Notes under the pieces: generated by a model
Database searches by the model: none
Told to the model about the DNA's origin: nothing
Seen by the model: the letters and a program-made list of their open reading frames with translations, nothing else
Source of the DNA: Chaenocephalus aceratus
Taxonomy: Eukaryota; Chordata; Actinopteri; Perciformes; Channichthyidae
Direction of reading: 5' to 3'
Assembly (NCBI GenBank): GCA_023974075.1
Contig: CM043791.1
Coordinates: 17,872,299-17,936,298, forward strand
Length of the DNA: 64,000 nt
Position numbers and translations under genes: made by a program
Part shown: positions 48,327 through 59,984 of the stretch, one piece after another
How positions within the stretch are numbered: the stretch's first letter is position 1
Layout of the letters: each line of letters begins with the position of its first letter

Positions 48327-49652
48327 AAACCGGGTCCCGCTGCCAACGCTGCATCCAGTTCTATTAATAGATGCATAGGAGAAGTAGGAAGAAGAAGAAA
48401 GTGAAGAGAAGAAGACATAGGATTAACCTTTTTTGATATAACTTGCTGCTAAATTATTCTGACCACTAGGGGGCACGGATACTTCAAAACAAACGTGTAG
48501 CTTGTCAAAGTTGTATGACCTCATACACCTCTTGTCTTTATGGCGCTCTCTTATACGTTAGTCCAAAATCCACTGACCTTCTAGCTTTATGGCAGGTAGA
48601 GTAGTGTTATCTCTTCTGCTGATAGTGGCTGCCAAGTTTTATAATAAATGCTTTAACTGTTATGAGAATAAAACATAAATCTCTTTAGAACATTCACTAA
48701 AGTGTTGAGGAAGAACTTGCTTAATTGCTCTCATGAAGGGGTTATACGCTAATTTACGTAGTTGAATTTGTACTTACTGGTAACTGGTACACTGGTTCAC
48801 ATGACTTGAGTGTGAATCAGAATGAATTCAGGTCATACAAAGGTAAATAGATGAAGCTGAGAAAAGCCCTTTGTCCCTGTTTTTCAATCTGGATGTTTAT
48901 AACAGCCCAAACCAGCTCCCCTCTGTCCGCGATCCCCCAAGCTTCATTTCCTCTGCTCCTCTCAACACATATGTTGCCTTAACCCTCTCTCCTCTCCTCG
49001 GACCCCTCTTTTCTAAACCTCCTCAGCTCCCTGACTTCCTTCTCTCCCAGATCCCTCTGTTATAAAATTCCTTTGGGCTGCTAAGGTGATGATAAGACCA
49101 AGCTCTCTCTCCCTCTCTCTGTGGGTGCTGATGAGATCATGTGATGATTTAAGCATGTGTATACCATTGGATTGACTTCAGAGTCAAACCACAGGTTAAC
49201 TCTACGTAAACCTTCTGGAAACATCCCCGGACCCTACCAATGTGTGTGTGTGTGTCGTCCATTATGGATGTGTCTTCACTTTGGGGTCAGCGGGGGTAAT
49301 CCCCACCTTTAGAGCAAGGATAATCAGACCCATCACTACAAGTGCAATCCCACACAGACAGACACAGATTTACACACGTGTTTATTGTTAGGGGATTTCT
49401 GCAGTGTTGGTGAACATTATCCCTTTTTCCACACTGAGCGGTTTGAAAGGTGACATATAATGATCCTTTCCAGGTTCATATTTGTATTATTTACGTGCTT
49501 AAATGCAAAAAAAACCACAATATTTTTCTCAAAACGTCTTTCTCCGAAAAATATGGCGAAGCTTTGGAAAAATAGGTCTTAAGTCACAGGGGTAAATATA
49601 AGTTAGGGACAAGGCGTTTGCAGGCTCTTAGGCACTCCAGATAGACACATAT
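48327..49652. other. No gene recognised; MITE-like tip
   Basis: No gene seen. Around 49453 the sequence AAAGGTGACATATAATGATCC resembles the start of the TTAA MITEs, but no partner end was found before the Tc1 element. Confidence 0.45.
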
Positions 49653-49870
49653 ACAGTGGGGCAAAAAAGTATTTAGTCAGCCACCATTTGTGCAAGTTCT
49701 CCCACTTAAAAAGATGAGAGAGGCCTGTAATTTTCATCCTAGGTATACCTCAACTATGAGAGACAGAATGAGAAAGAAAAATCCAGAAAATCACATTGTC
49801 TGATTTTTAAAAAATGTATTTGCAAATTATGGTGGAAAATAAGTATTTGGTCAATAACAAAAGTTCATCT

Positions 49871-50097
49871 CAATACTTTGTTATATACCCTTTGTTGGCA
49901 ATGACAGAGGTCAAACGTTTTCTGTAAGTCTTCACAAGGTTTTCACACACTGTTGCTGGTATTTTGGCCCATTCCTCCATGCAGATCTCCTCTAGAGCAT
50001 TGATGTTTTGGGGCTGTCTCTGGGCAACACAGACTTTCAACTCCCTCCAAAGATTTTCTATGGGGTTGAGATCTGGAGACTGGCTAGGCCACTCCAG
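49871..50097 (-). pseudogene. Tc1 transposase C-terminal part
   Basis: The minus sense reads [20 protein letters not shown], which carries the catalytic E of the DDE triad, and ends in a stop at 49871-49873. It is interrupted on its N-terminal side by the mosaic insertion at about 50100. The preceding region, which should hold the second D, is lost or displaced. Confidence 0.9.
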
Positions 50098-50099
50098 GG

Positions 50100-50520
50100 G
50101 CCTGTACTACGAAGCTGGTTCAACCTAACCTGGATATGTTTGAGTTAGCCGGTTGGCCTAATCCAAAACATACGCGCTCTCGCTAAACGGTACTGCGATA
50201 ACTACGGTTATCAAGTGGATCGCTCAAGCCAGCCCTGTCCTATCTAGCGAGGTGCGCGTTCACATGAAAGGGGTGGTATTTGGAGCATTCGACCAATCAC
50301 AAACATGGACAAGCATACTGACAGCGCAGCGTCATACTTCCTGAATGAAAAGTCAACTATAATATTAGACAAATATGAAGAAGTTAAACTTTAAACATCC
50401 ATGACTTAAACACTTTATCCAGGATAAAAGCCACATAGCTGCACCTGCAAGGTGAATACAGCTGGTAAAAGAAAAAGTGTTTGAATGTATACATTAACAG
50501 GTTTATGATATCACTGCCCC
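50100..50520. mobile_element. PIF/Harbinger-like end fragment
   Basis: Starts GGGCCTGTACTACGAAGCTG, then GGTTCAACCTAACCTGG. I associate this start with fish PIF/Harbinger elements. No opposite end is present. It runs into the second copy of the 6.6-10.5 kb element. Confidence 0.45.
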
Positions 50521-52465
50521 GTAAAGGATGGCAGAAGACACTACACTACCCAGAATCCCCAGCTATCGTTTGGACTACACCATGTGCTCTGTTTGACTTC
50601 AAGTGATCTTCAAATTTCTCCATGCAGAAAAAAAAAACATGGCCGAACTTCGTTTTATTCTCGGTGGAAAATGCCTATTTTAAAGTTAGTTTGGCCATTA
50701 AAATGCGTTTTGATGTCATTTGATGCGAGAAATATGAGTTGTTATTTCAGATTATGTGTGCAGTGGATGTACATGATCTTTAGTTTGCTAGTTATTACGA
50801 AGATTACTTCAGGAAATTGCGTCCATAACGTTTTCATTGTTACCAAGGTGGTTGCTAGGGACGCTGCTATCGATATTATTTCTGTTATGTTGTGTAACTG
50901 TTTAATGGTGTTATCTTTATTGCTACCCCCTTCCCCGTCAATGTATAGTGTTGGTCCACAGCGCAAACATATTAGTTTAACAAAATCCGCATCTAAAGAT
51001 AGCCTACGTTATTTTCCCCTATGCAATTCCAGTCTCACATCTCAGAGCACATCGTCATTAACAAATACCGGAAACAGACCGAAACAATTTTTAAAAAATA
51101 AAATAATACTTTATTCCGAGTGTGCTTGCTTTTCTCTTTGAAAGTCATCACATACCAGCATTGTAATACACGGTTCGGCTGCATTACATATTACATATCT
51201 GCCGTAGTTCTGTATTTATAGAGCCCTGATGAGAAGACCTCTAGACAAACATGAGGAACTGAAAACGTGACGTGGATCATAAATATATCAGCCATTAAAC
51301 AACATCTTACATTTCTTTTCACACAATACGTCTCCTTGCAGTATCAACACTAATTCGGCTGACTTTTATATTTGATCCAATTGGTAGATAGGCTGTATTT
51401 ACACCATAAAGATGCACAGCTGATATAAAGGGACACCTAGTGGTTAAAGCATGTTATTGAATTTCATTATTTTTATTATTAGATATTAATAGGATCCCTA
51501 TAAAGTATATTCATTACTCGTTATTCTCTACTAATAGTTAATTAAAGACTGTATATAATGACTCTTTTGCACGTCCCTTTCAAGATTTCAAGATTTTCTA
51601 AGGTTTATTGACATATCATATAGGCCTACACAACTATGGTGTAGTTATGCATTGAATGAAAAACTTGGGTCGCAGGTTCCTCAATAGTGGATTACAAGAC
51701 ATCTATCAATATTTGTGCATACTTCCAGCAATAGGCGCATTCACACTGCGGTACTTTTCCCACAAAAGTTCATGCAAACTTAGTTCATGCGAACTCTTTA
51801 GTTCGCGTGTGGGTATATATATTAATGCTGCCCATTATGGGCACAAGCAATTTTCACCCATTTATTAATTATATGTTTTAAATGTGAGTGTTTCCTATCC
51901 CCTAAACCTCCAAGGATGTACACAGTTTAATACTGGCAACTTCTTATTATGGGAAATACGAAAACGTCTTTTAAAACTACAACTCCCAGTAGAGACGTGC
52001 CATAGATAGAGAACATGTTGCGAAACAGAATAGCCAGCATGTGTAGTTCTGGGGACGGGGTGGGGGAGGGGGGGGACGCGGTGGACCCGTTCAAATCCAG
52101 TTTTGGACAGTCTGCCGTGGTTCCATCCCATTTCAAGTGCTGTTCGAGGCTCGGCGTAACCCTCGGAGCACACTCTCCAATCACAGAGCTTGAGGACTAT
52201 CACGGGGTTTGTCAAACAGAGCACATGGTGTAGTGCAATCGATAGCTCAGGATTCTGGGTAGTGTAGTGTCTTCTGCCATCCTTTACTCCGAACAAACAT
52301 TTGTTTCTCCGAATCGAAGGGGAAAAATACAAAAGCATTGCACACAATTTAAACCAATCAATGTTGTGTAATTAAGGATAATCTGGTGTTTTTTAGTCGA
52401 TGAGTAGTGCAGATATCACTGTAAAATCAATCGACAGTAAGAGGAATTCTTACATCCGGGTGTAC
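50521..52465. mobile_element. Second copy of the 6646-10495 element
   Basis: 50521-51732 matches 7033-8280 in the same orientation. 51806-52215 matches 8693-9070. 52215-52465 matches 10040-10250. The outer ends are missing: the left is cut by the Harbinger-like piece and the right by the sequence before the DIRS end. About 440 bp present in the other copy (near 8285-8692) is replaced here by a 73-bp MITE tip. Confidence 0.8.
51733..51805. mobile_element. Solo tip of the 45.2-kb MITE family
   Basis: AGGCGCATTCACACTGCGG and the next about 54 bp match the left end of 45201-45873. No opposite end follows. The flanks are the second-copy element. Confidence 0.75.
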
Positions 52466-52480
52466 AATTCGTTTATGGGC

Positions 52481-52493
52481 GGGGGGGGGGGGG
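52481..52493. repeat. G run
   Basis: Thirteen G bases. Similar G-rich runs lie at 52063-52076 and 53296-53315. Confidence 0.85.
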
Positions 52494-52559
52494 TGCCCCG
52501 GCACTGTTTTTTGAGCACACTTTCCGCGAGGTAAGTGCAGCAGGGTGTGCTCTGTCAGC

Positions 52560-53036
52560 CACAGCCCAGATTTCTCCTCGGTTATAACCGGATTAAAGGA
52601 GAATGTGGGGTAGCAGCTGCTGACCATAAAAGCCGGTCAGGGGCAGTAGGGTGGAATGTTGTTGTTGGACTACAGTGCGCGTATACATCGCGGCTCCACC
52701 CACTGTACCCATAGAGTCCAGTAGAGGGCGGAGCCTGTGAGAGATATAACATTGGGTTACGTATTGTAACCCTTGTATATTGGCACAGACGGAGCCCTCT
52801 ACTCAGGGCACTGTCTGTCCTATTCCGCTCGCTGAAGAGAGGTGTAGGATGATACTCAGGAGGCGAGGCCTCCTTTTATACGGTGTGATGCGCGCGCATT
52901 CAGGTAGGCCCGCCCAAGGCCGGCTACGTCTATAGAAGTCTCAGTGGGAGAATGCTTGCATAGAGGGTAGTACCCATAGAGTCCAGTAGAGGACTCCGCC
53001 TGTGCTAATATAACAAATGTTACAATACGTAACCCA
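52560..53036. mobile_element. Fragment of a second DIRS element (end and complementary region)
   Basis: Contains GTTACGTATTGTAACCC (52757-52773) and, at the right edge, TTACAATACGTAACCC as its inverse. CCATAGAGTCCAGTAGAGG occurs twice (about 52710 and 52975). This arrangement repeats that of 18945-19290, where an internal complementary region faces an inverted end. No RT or recombinase is present. It differs from the 18.9-kb element in sequence, so it is another family. Confidence 0.6.
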
Positions 53037-53125
53037 ACGTTTCATCTTCAATGCCCTTGCTGATGGAAGGTGGTTGTCACTCAAAATCTCACGATATATA
53101 GCGCCATTCATTCTTTCCTTTACAC
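53037..53125 (-). pseudogene. Tc1 transposase middle fragment
   Basis: About 80 bp of Tc1 sequence (plus strand CATCTTCAATGCCCTTGCTG, then CTCAAAATCTCACGATATA). It lies between the two insertions. The last 8 bases CTTTACAC are the hAT target copy. Confidence 0.85.
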
Positions 53126-55151
53126 CAGGGGTCGGCAACAGGCGGACCGCGGTCCGGATCCGGACCCAGACGCCGACCTATACGGACCCGGAGCTATAAT
53201 CAATACATTAATAGGGGATTTTTCGGCTCCTCCCGCTTTTTTAACGCTGATTTGGGTGACTTGTGTAATTCGTGGAGAACCGAAGAGTTTTCGTTTTGGG
53301 GGTGGGGGGGGGGGGGAGTCCGTCCGTCAGTCTGACTGACTTACAACTTCTCACTTCAAAAAAGAAGAAAAAATCTAGACCGCAAAAATAATTAAACAAG
53401 CGAGTACCTGTTTTTCCTGGCCATGGACAGGTTCCATGAACACAACACGAGCGTAACGTGTCTTCACGTGGTATATGTCTCGTCTGAAAGGAGTGCTGAC
53501 AGAGAGCACCGGTACGCCGCTCCAGCCCTTAAAATCTTGCAATACCCATAAGGAGCCGTACACATGCCGCAGTGTTTGCGTGGCTGTGTCTTTAGTTGTA
53601 AGCACAGTGGCGATCTGTTGTTATTAGCATCTGGTTAGCTAGCTATGCTAACGAATTTAAAGCGCTTTTCTACAACCAGGTGGAAGAGAGCTCTCTCCTG
53701 AGAGGCTCAAATAACCTCAGCTCAGTGAGGTTAAGGCACACCTTGATATGATCAATATAGTTATTAATGAGACTAAATGAAAAACAGGTATAAAATACTA
53801 TGACAGTAACAAAAAAGTTGTTAAAAATAACAAGAATAGAGTTTAAAATGGGAGTGATTTGTAAAATATCCAAAAAGAAAATATGCTTACAGTTCTGGTT
53901 CATATGGGTGTTGAGAGATGTATCCATAGATCTCTTAATGTTGCTCTCAAAGTGTACCAGATTGATGCTTTTAACTTCAATATTTAAAAAAAAAAAATCT
54001 TCCCGGGGGAGCATGCCCCCGGACCCCCCTAGAGGAGGTTAGGTCCCCCCTACTTAAATCATATTCACATGGATAGGATACTAAATTCATTTGCACACAT
54101 CTTGTGTCCATATCTTTCTGTTTTGGTGGTCATGCCACACCGTGCACATGCATGCATACGTGAGTCATGGTGAGATATCTGGAATAAGAGGTTGCTTTTT
54201 CTTTGCACAGCATGAAAGAAAGGCCAAATGAATGGGCTGTGATTTTAGTTTTTTTAAGCAGAGGTTGAGTTCAATAATTTGTACGACCCTCGGAGGATGT
54301 TGTAAAAATTGAAAGGAAAAAGGTTCCCCACCCCTGCTGTAAATAATAATAAAAACCCTTGATTTTTAACTTAACATCTCTGTCTCCTATTGATCTGAAT
54401 ATATTATAAAGAATAGCAGTTAATTGAAGCATTATAGCACAGGCCTTTGTCAGATAGTATATTACGCTGTTTTTTTTCTGCTTCGAATAGTTCTCTCTTT
54501 TTTCCCCATACCTGTGTTTGCATCACTGTAACCAATGAGCACCTGCATGTGTATGAGAATAGCCCTGACTCCATATCGGCCCAGATTTACAAACTCCTGG
54601 CAGGACAAGCTCGAGCTCAATTCTTACACTGAATTTTAAAAAAGTGAGTGAGGGACTGCAATATAAGAGGGAAAGAAAGAGAAACTTTAAAACTGTTAAA
54701 TTGTTATGATGTGTAAAGACTGATATTGTTCTATAATCGTCTGAAACTGTTAAGTCATGATGTGAAATGGTTAACAAAGAAAAAGGGACACTCAAGCTGC
54801 TGCTACACTTTATTTTATTTATCTAAAATTAAGCACTTTTAAGATGCACATATTTTCAAAAGCTATTTTATTTATTTTCTCTATTTTATTTGTAAATGCA
54901 GCCCGAGAGGAACATTACACATATCCACAGTATTTAATGTTAATTGACAATAAATATTGTTGTTTTTGAATTGTACTTTATTTGATTGGCAGTCAGTTGT
55001 TGATTACATGCAGACGTTGATAAAGCTACAGGTCACTTCAATATATATCACACTAATTCATGAAGCAAGTTAGACATTTTGATGTTCCGGACCTTTGCAT
55101 GGGGAGATTTTCTCTAACTGGACCTCGTTGAATTTTAGTTGAAGACCCCTG
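53126..55151. mobile_element. hAT element with exact 8-bp duplication, composite
   Basis: Ends CAGGGGTCGGCAAC and, inverted, CAGGGGTCTTCAAC. CTTTACAC flanks at 53118-53125 and 55152-55159. The 2026-bp body has no transposase frame. Inside is a second hAT-like end (GGTTCCCCACCCCTG, ending at 54336) and a block of the 36.7-kb hAT family (53690-54080). It is therefore a composite of at least three hAT-related sequences. Confidence 0.9.
53690..54080. mobile_element. hAT-family insertion within hAT
   Basis: GGCTCAAATAACCTCAGCTC to CCCCCCTAGAGGAGGTTAGG matches, in inverse, 45960-46380. It also shares the 'CAGATTGATGC..TTAA' block with 2918-2950 and 37310-37340. Confidence 0.65.
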
Positions 55152-55159
55152 CTTTACAC

Positions 55160-55824
55160 GGATCAGTCGTCCTGGTCCCTTTGCAGAAAAACAGCCCCAA
55201 AGCCTGATGTTTCCACCCCCATGTTTCACAGTAGTATGGTGTTCTTTGGATGCAACTCAGCATTCTTTCTCCTCCAAACACGTCTAGTTGAGTTTTTACC
55301 AAAAAGTTCTATTTTGGTTTCATCTGACCATATGACATTCTCCCAATCCTCTTCTGGATCATCTAAATGCTCTCTAGCAAACTTCAGACGGGCCTGCCCT
55401 GGACCTGTACTGGCTTAAGCAGGGGGAAACGTCTGGCACTGCAGGATTTGAGTCCCTGGCGGCGTAGTGTGTTACTGATGGTAGCCTTTGTTACTTTGGT
55501 CCCAGCTCTCTGCAGGTCATTGACTCGGTCCCCCCGTGTGGTTCTGGGATTTTTGCTCACCGTTCTTGTGATCATTTTGACCCCACGGGGTGAGATCTTG
55601 CGTGGAGCCCCAGATCAAGGGGGATTATCAGTGGTCTTGTATCTCTTCCATTTTCTAATAATTGCTCCCACAGTTGATTTCTTCACACCAAGCTGCTTAC
55701 CTATTGTAGATTCAGTCTTCCCAGCCTGGTGCAGGTCTACAACTTTGTTTCTGGTGTCCTTTGACAGCTCTTTGGTCTTGGCCATAGTGGAGTTTGGAGT
55801 GTGACTGTTTGAGGTTGTGGACAT
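55160..55824 (-). pseudogene. Tc1 transposase N-terminal half
   Basis: The minus frame begins [20 protein letters not shown] (likely true start at the second Met, about 55785). A paired-like DNA-binding domain follows with [20 protein letters not shown] and [15 protein letters not shown] frame change lies near 55600. The next frame has the second helix-turn-helix ([15 protein letters not shown]). Another change near 55385 precedes NVIWSDETKIELFG, with the first catalytic D. It ends at the hAT. Family-typical order and length, but broken. Confidence 0.9.
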
Positions 55825-56957
55825 GTGTCTTTTATACTGATAACGAGTTCAAACAGGTGCCATTAATACAGTCAACAAGTGGAGGACAGAGGAGGCTCTT
55901 AAAGAAGAAGTTACAGGTCTGTGAGAGCCAGATATCTTGTTTGTTTGTCGGTGACCAAATACTTATTTTACCGAGGAATTTACCAATTAATTCATTAAAA
56001 ATCCTACAATGTGATTTCCTGGATTCTTTCCCCCCATTTTGTCTCTCATAGTTGAAGTGTACCTAGGATGAACATGACAGGCCTCTCTCATCTTTTTAAG
56101 CGGGAGAACTTGCACAATTGGTGGCTGACTAAATACTTTTTTTCCCCACTGTATGTCCACAAACACTGGGTAAAAAAAGTTATATTTATTACCCTTTTTA
56201 TTTTTAAATGGTTTACACTTCTTCACATCTATCACATATTCTTGGTATTTAAACTGTGTCTATTCTACGTTGAATTTTGGATGCCATTAAAGTCTTCTGA
56301 TATTGATCTTTAAAATTAAATTCAAACTTCAGAGATCGATGCACAAAGGACTTAAATATATAAGGATCTAGTATAAAAAGCCTTTTTATTTTTTAAATAT
56401 GTTTTTATTATTATTTTTGAACAGCGGTCATTAGCCTTTGACATGACATCACCACTATTTGCTCCGTGTACTGTAGATCCATATTCAAATCTGATTCGCT
56501 AAAAGAGTTATAGCAATAGCAGTAAAGCACATATCGTGAGCAATGGTGACAAACACAAGGGTTTTACTGTAGGTCCTTCAAAATGAAGGCCTCCATACGA
56601 ATCACCTTTGCAGTCATGTTAAATAAGTCCTTCTATAGGAGCTAAGAGAGGATTCTGAAAACTAACAAATTACCTGTCAGCTAAAGCGCATCGTGAACAA
56701 CCTCAAACTCTCCAAAGAGAATGTGATTAACTGGTGACCAGAGTTTTAGAAGAAAACAATAAGTAGAAGTGTAGTTTTACCGCTGCATTGACATGGACCC
56801 ACATACACACATTCTTGCGAGTGTAAGACCTTTCTCTATTTCTGTGTCCATCAGCAACTCTGCCAAGGAAGAGGATTCCTGACATGCCCAGCAGTGTGAC
56901 AGTAAGCATTACACCCCCATCACTCTGCCATGAATTACTGTCACTACACATTACAAG

Positions 56958-56958
<1 letters not shown>

Positions 56959-57003
<45 letters not shown>

Positions 57004-57004
57004 G

Positions 57005-57061
<57 letters not shown>
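56959..57061. repeat. CA microsatellite, long
   Basis: About 20 CA units, GCAC interruptions at 57000-57010, then about 25 more units. Confidence 0.95.
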
Positions 57062-57063
<2 letters not shown>

Positions 57064-57332
57064 AGACAGACAGACAGTTTTCTCATTTGCAACCTCACAG
57101 ATTCACACTTTTAGAAAGTTCATTTGCAGATACTCAACTTTTAAGTGATGTTTAAAACACATTTGCACATCCTGAGAGAGGGTCCCATTGAAACCTGCAG
57201 AACACACTCTTCATCCCCCTCTCTCTCATCACCTCCAGAACTGAACCCAACTGTGTTTAGTGTGTGTGTGTTTCTACCATGCACTCCCCTGCTGAGTGAC
57301 AAATCTCCCTGCCAAAGAGGCAATCCGTCAGG

Positions 57333-57348
57333 CTACACACACACACAT

Positions 57349-57388
<40 letters not shown>
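57333..57388. repeat. CA microsatellite
   Basis: About 26 CA units with an ATG interruption. Confidence 0.95.
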
Positions 57389-57391
<3 letters not shown>

Positions 57392-57547
57392 GTGTTATGA
57401 AGATTGAATATCACAGTAGCCTCAGATGATCCAAACTGATTATCAATCCAAAATACTCGTACAAACCTGCAGCCGATACACAGATCCCAGCAGGAATGCG
57501 TGTTTAAAATGATCCAGACCAGTCTGATGTATATGTGTGTGTAAACT

Positions 57548-57549
<2 letters not shown>

Positions 57550-57597
<48 letters not shown>
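57550..57597. repeat. CA microsatellite
   Basis: About 23 CA units. Confidence 0.95.
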
Positions 57598-57600
<3 letters not shown>

Positions 57601-58429
57601 TGGGGAGACATATACACACGCTCCTGCACATGCTAACACACACACATGCTATGGTTGGAACAGAGCTGTGTGATTTGGTGCGCTCTGCGGGGAGTCTGTT
57701 TTCACAGTTTCCCATGGCTCGACTCCAAAGGAGAAATCCAGCTAAAAAAATCTTCCACATTATTTTGCTCATCCATCCTCACACACTGCCTGGCATTGAC
57801 AGGGATATGATTGGTCCAATGTATGGACCAAAACCTCCAAGCTATGAGTAATGTTTGGGGAATTTACAGTTGATTTATTTCGGTATATCTAATCTGCATT
57901 GATTATACTAGATTCAAATGTTATGCTGATAGAGGAATAAAGGAATATATATTTTACATACTTCTCAAACATACAATGATCTCTGAATTTGACTGTTAGC
58001 TGAAATTCCTCAGAATGGGATATGTGCTAATTTATGGTGTACTTGCTATTCAATTGGTGTTTGCCTTCTGAAGAACAGGAATGTCTACTTTTTAAAGTTA
58101 TTAGTTAGACCTACTGCATTATGTCATTAGTTTATGTAGGATAGACCCACCATCAACTCCACATAATATATACCAACACCATTATTAATGTAGGGTTCTG
58201 TAGCCATAGCTGTATATTAACACCATGAAAAGGTATGACTTTGGTTATTGATGATCAAAAGCGAAACCACAAAACTAATTTTCCTTGGCACATGTAGTTA
58301 AAGTGTGGGAAAAAACAGACAAACAAACAGGACAGAAACATGACGAGAGTAAGTACAGCAAGCCAACAAACACTTAACATTAACTTAAATGATGTCACTG
58401 AAAGTCATTGATTTATGAATGAAGAAGAT

Positions 58430-58667
58430 GAAGATTCAACTTATTGTCATTACGTAGTACAGGTACTATGTAACGAGACGGTTTCTCTGCATTTGACCCA
58501 TCCTAGTGTTAGGAGCACTGGGCTGCCATTATGTACGGCGCCCAGGGAGCCGTGCAGGGAACGGTGCCTTGCTCAGGGACACCTCGGTAGGTCTTTCCGG
58601 GACTTGAACTGGTGACCTTCCAGTTGCCAAGCCAAGTCCCTATGGACTTTGCCACCACCGCCCTAAT
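58430..58667 (-). mobile_element. tRNA-derived SINE
   Basis: The minus strand starts TAGGGCGGTGGTGGCAAAG and has the B-box AGTTCAAGTCC (58600-58610). The body shares CATTTGACCCATCCTAG and GGTGCCTTGCTCAGGG with the SINE at 39430-39795. The tail ends with TTATTGTCATT (plus-strand reading near 58441). It is a diverged member of the same SINE group. Confidence 0.7.
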
Positions 58668-58671
58668 GTCG

Positions 58672-58740
58672 ATAAAGGTCCCATGTCATGGCAATTTCTA
58701 CTGATCATAATTCAATTGTTGAGGTCTACTAGAATAGATT
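58672..58740. mobile_element. Solo tip of TTAA MITE family A
   Basis: AAAGGTCCCATGTCATGG and the next about 50 bp match the left end of 59985-60606. CCCTAATGTCG flanks both sides (58661-58671 and 58741-58751). There is no opposite end. Confidence 0.8.
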
Positions 58741-58751
58741 CCCTAATGTCG

Positions 58752-59789
58752 GAATAATACATTTTTAGCCTCTTATTCATAATTATTTGTTTCTATCGGC
58801 ATCTTTCATGCACTCAATATGTAAATAAGATAGTTGGGGTTGTCTTTATCTGTGATTTTCCATAAAATACTATGATACCACTGTTTATTGACTAGCTCAC
58901 TCTTGTGTTTGTGTAATTTCAGCTACCGAACACATTAATTAAGAAGCAGGCGACTCTGACAGATGGCAGGAGGATTATCTGACGATCACTCTCCAAACTA
59001 AAAGTACAGCTGTGGTCAGAAGCCCCACTGAATGTAAAGTTTAGACAAGCATTTCCCACACAGTCAGTCTCCCATTTCGCATCAGCTCCGGGTTATACAT
59101 CTTAATGACATTACATTTTCCCGCTCCTCTCCTCCTTGTGGCTTTGGAAAAGAGTTGTTCATGTTCCCAAAGGCTAAACTCTCTGTTCCAAAGACGCAGA
59201 AATAACACATTTTCAAAGCTGGTATGTGCCTTAAAACTCTTATATATACAGAACATTGCAGAAGGGCAGAAACCTCCCTGATAGTTTATTTGTGTACGAG
59301 AGGAGCAGCATAGTCGTATAGCTCACTTAAGCTTGGTCTATTGGGGTTCTGATTTTACACAAAACCAGAACAACTATTCACTGTAATCTGCCCAGCACAG
59401 AGGAACCAGACTATGTATGTTTTCTCTCCCTTTAGACATAAATGAAAATACCTGATTTGCTACTGCACCTGCAGGCATATACTGTACTGTGCACTCCAGA
59501 CACACACTTTCACAGTTATAAGCAAACCATCTACAGCACACACTGCTGCACTAAGCCTCCAGGTATGTCGGCAGTGAATGGGAGTGATTTGCTCTAAGTT
59601 TGAACATTAATCACACTCTCAAAAAACATGATAATCCTTCCCTGGGTATGTCTGTGTGTCCTGCGGGGGGAATTTGTAAAAAGGTTAGGAAAACGCTTTG
59701 TGGGAATTTAGTCCCACATACCGAATCAATGATAAGTGTAGCTGATTTACGCCCCAAGAGGTATAGGGAACTAATGTTGGACATATGAA

Positions 59790-59828
<39 letters not shown>

Positions 59829-59980
59829 TATTTCTTTTGTTTCCAGGGGTTTCGCATCGGTCATATATGATTTAAATCACTGCGTCTATCCTGAACTTTT
59901 TCACATTGTTTTCTGTAGGGTGATTTATGACATTAATGACGGTTATGTGGACATAACTTAATGGCTTAATGATATACAGT
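58752..59980. other. No gene recognised; CTG array
   Basis: Only the CTG array at 59791-59825 stands out. The minus-strand frame reading it as poly-Gln is 72 residues long and has no other feature. Confidence 0.5.
59791..59825. repeat. (CTG)11 microsatellite
   Basis: Eleven uninterrupted CTG units followed by CTCC. Confidence 0.95.
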
Positions 59981-59984
59981 TTAA

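Larger units (their letters stand above)
49654..56151 (-). mobile_element. Tc1-like transposon, split into three pieces
   Basis: The ends begin CAGTGGGGCAAAAAAGTATT and, inverted at the right, CAGTGGGGAAAAAAAGTATT. TA sits at 49652-49653 and 56152-56153. The inverted ends extend for about 200 bp. Tc1 sequence is present at 49654-50099, 53037-53117 and 55152-56151. The transposase reads on the minus strand. The first gap is filled by a mosaic (50100-53036) that also removed about 80-100 bp of transposase. The second gap is a clean hAT insertion. The element is inactive. Confidence 0.9.
56154..58429. other. No gene recognised; CA arrays
   Basis: Three long CA arrays (56959-57061, 57333-57388, 57550-57597). 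Otherwise no element or gene was recognised. Confidence 0.5.

Noticed and set aside
59611..59829. Poly-glutamine protein on the minus strand
   Set aside because: Only the (CTG)11 array supports it. The rest of the 72-residue frame has no recognisable feature.
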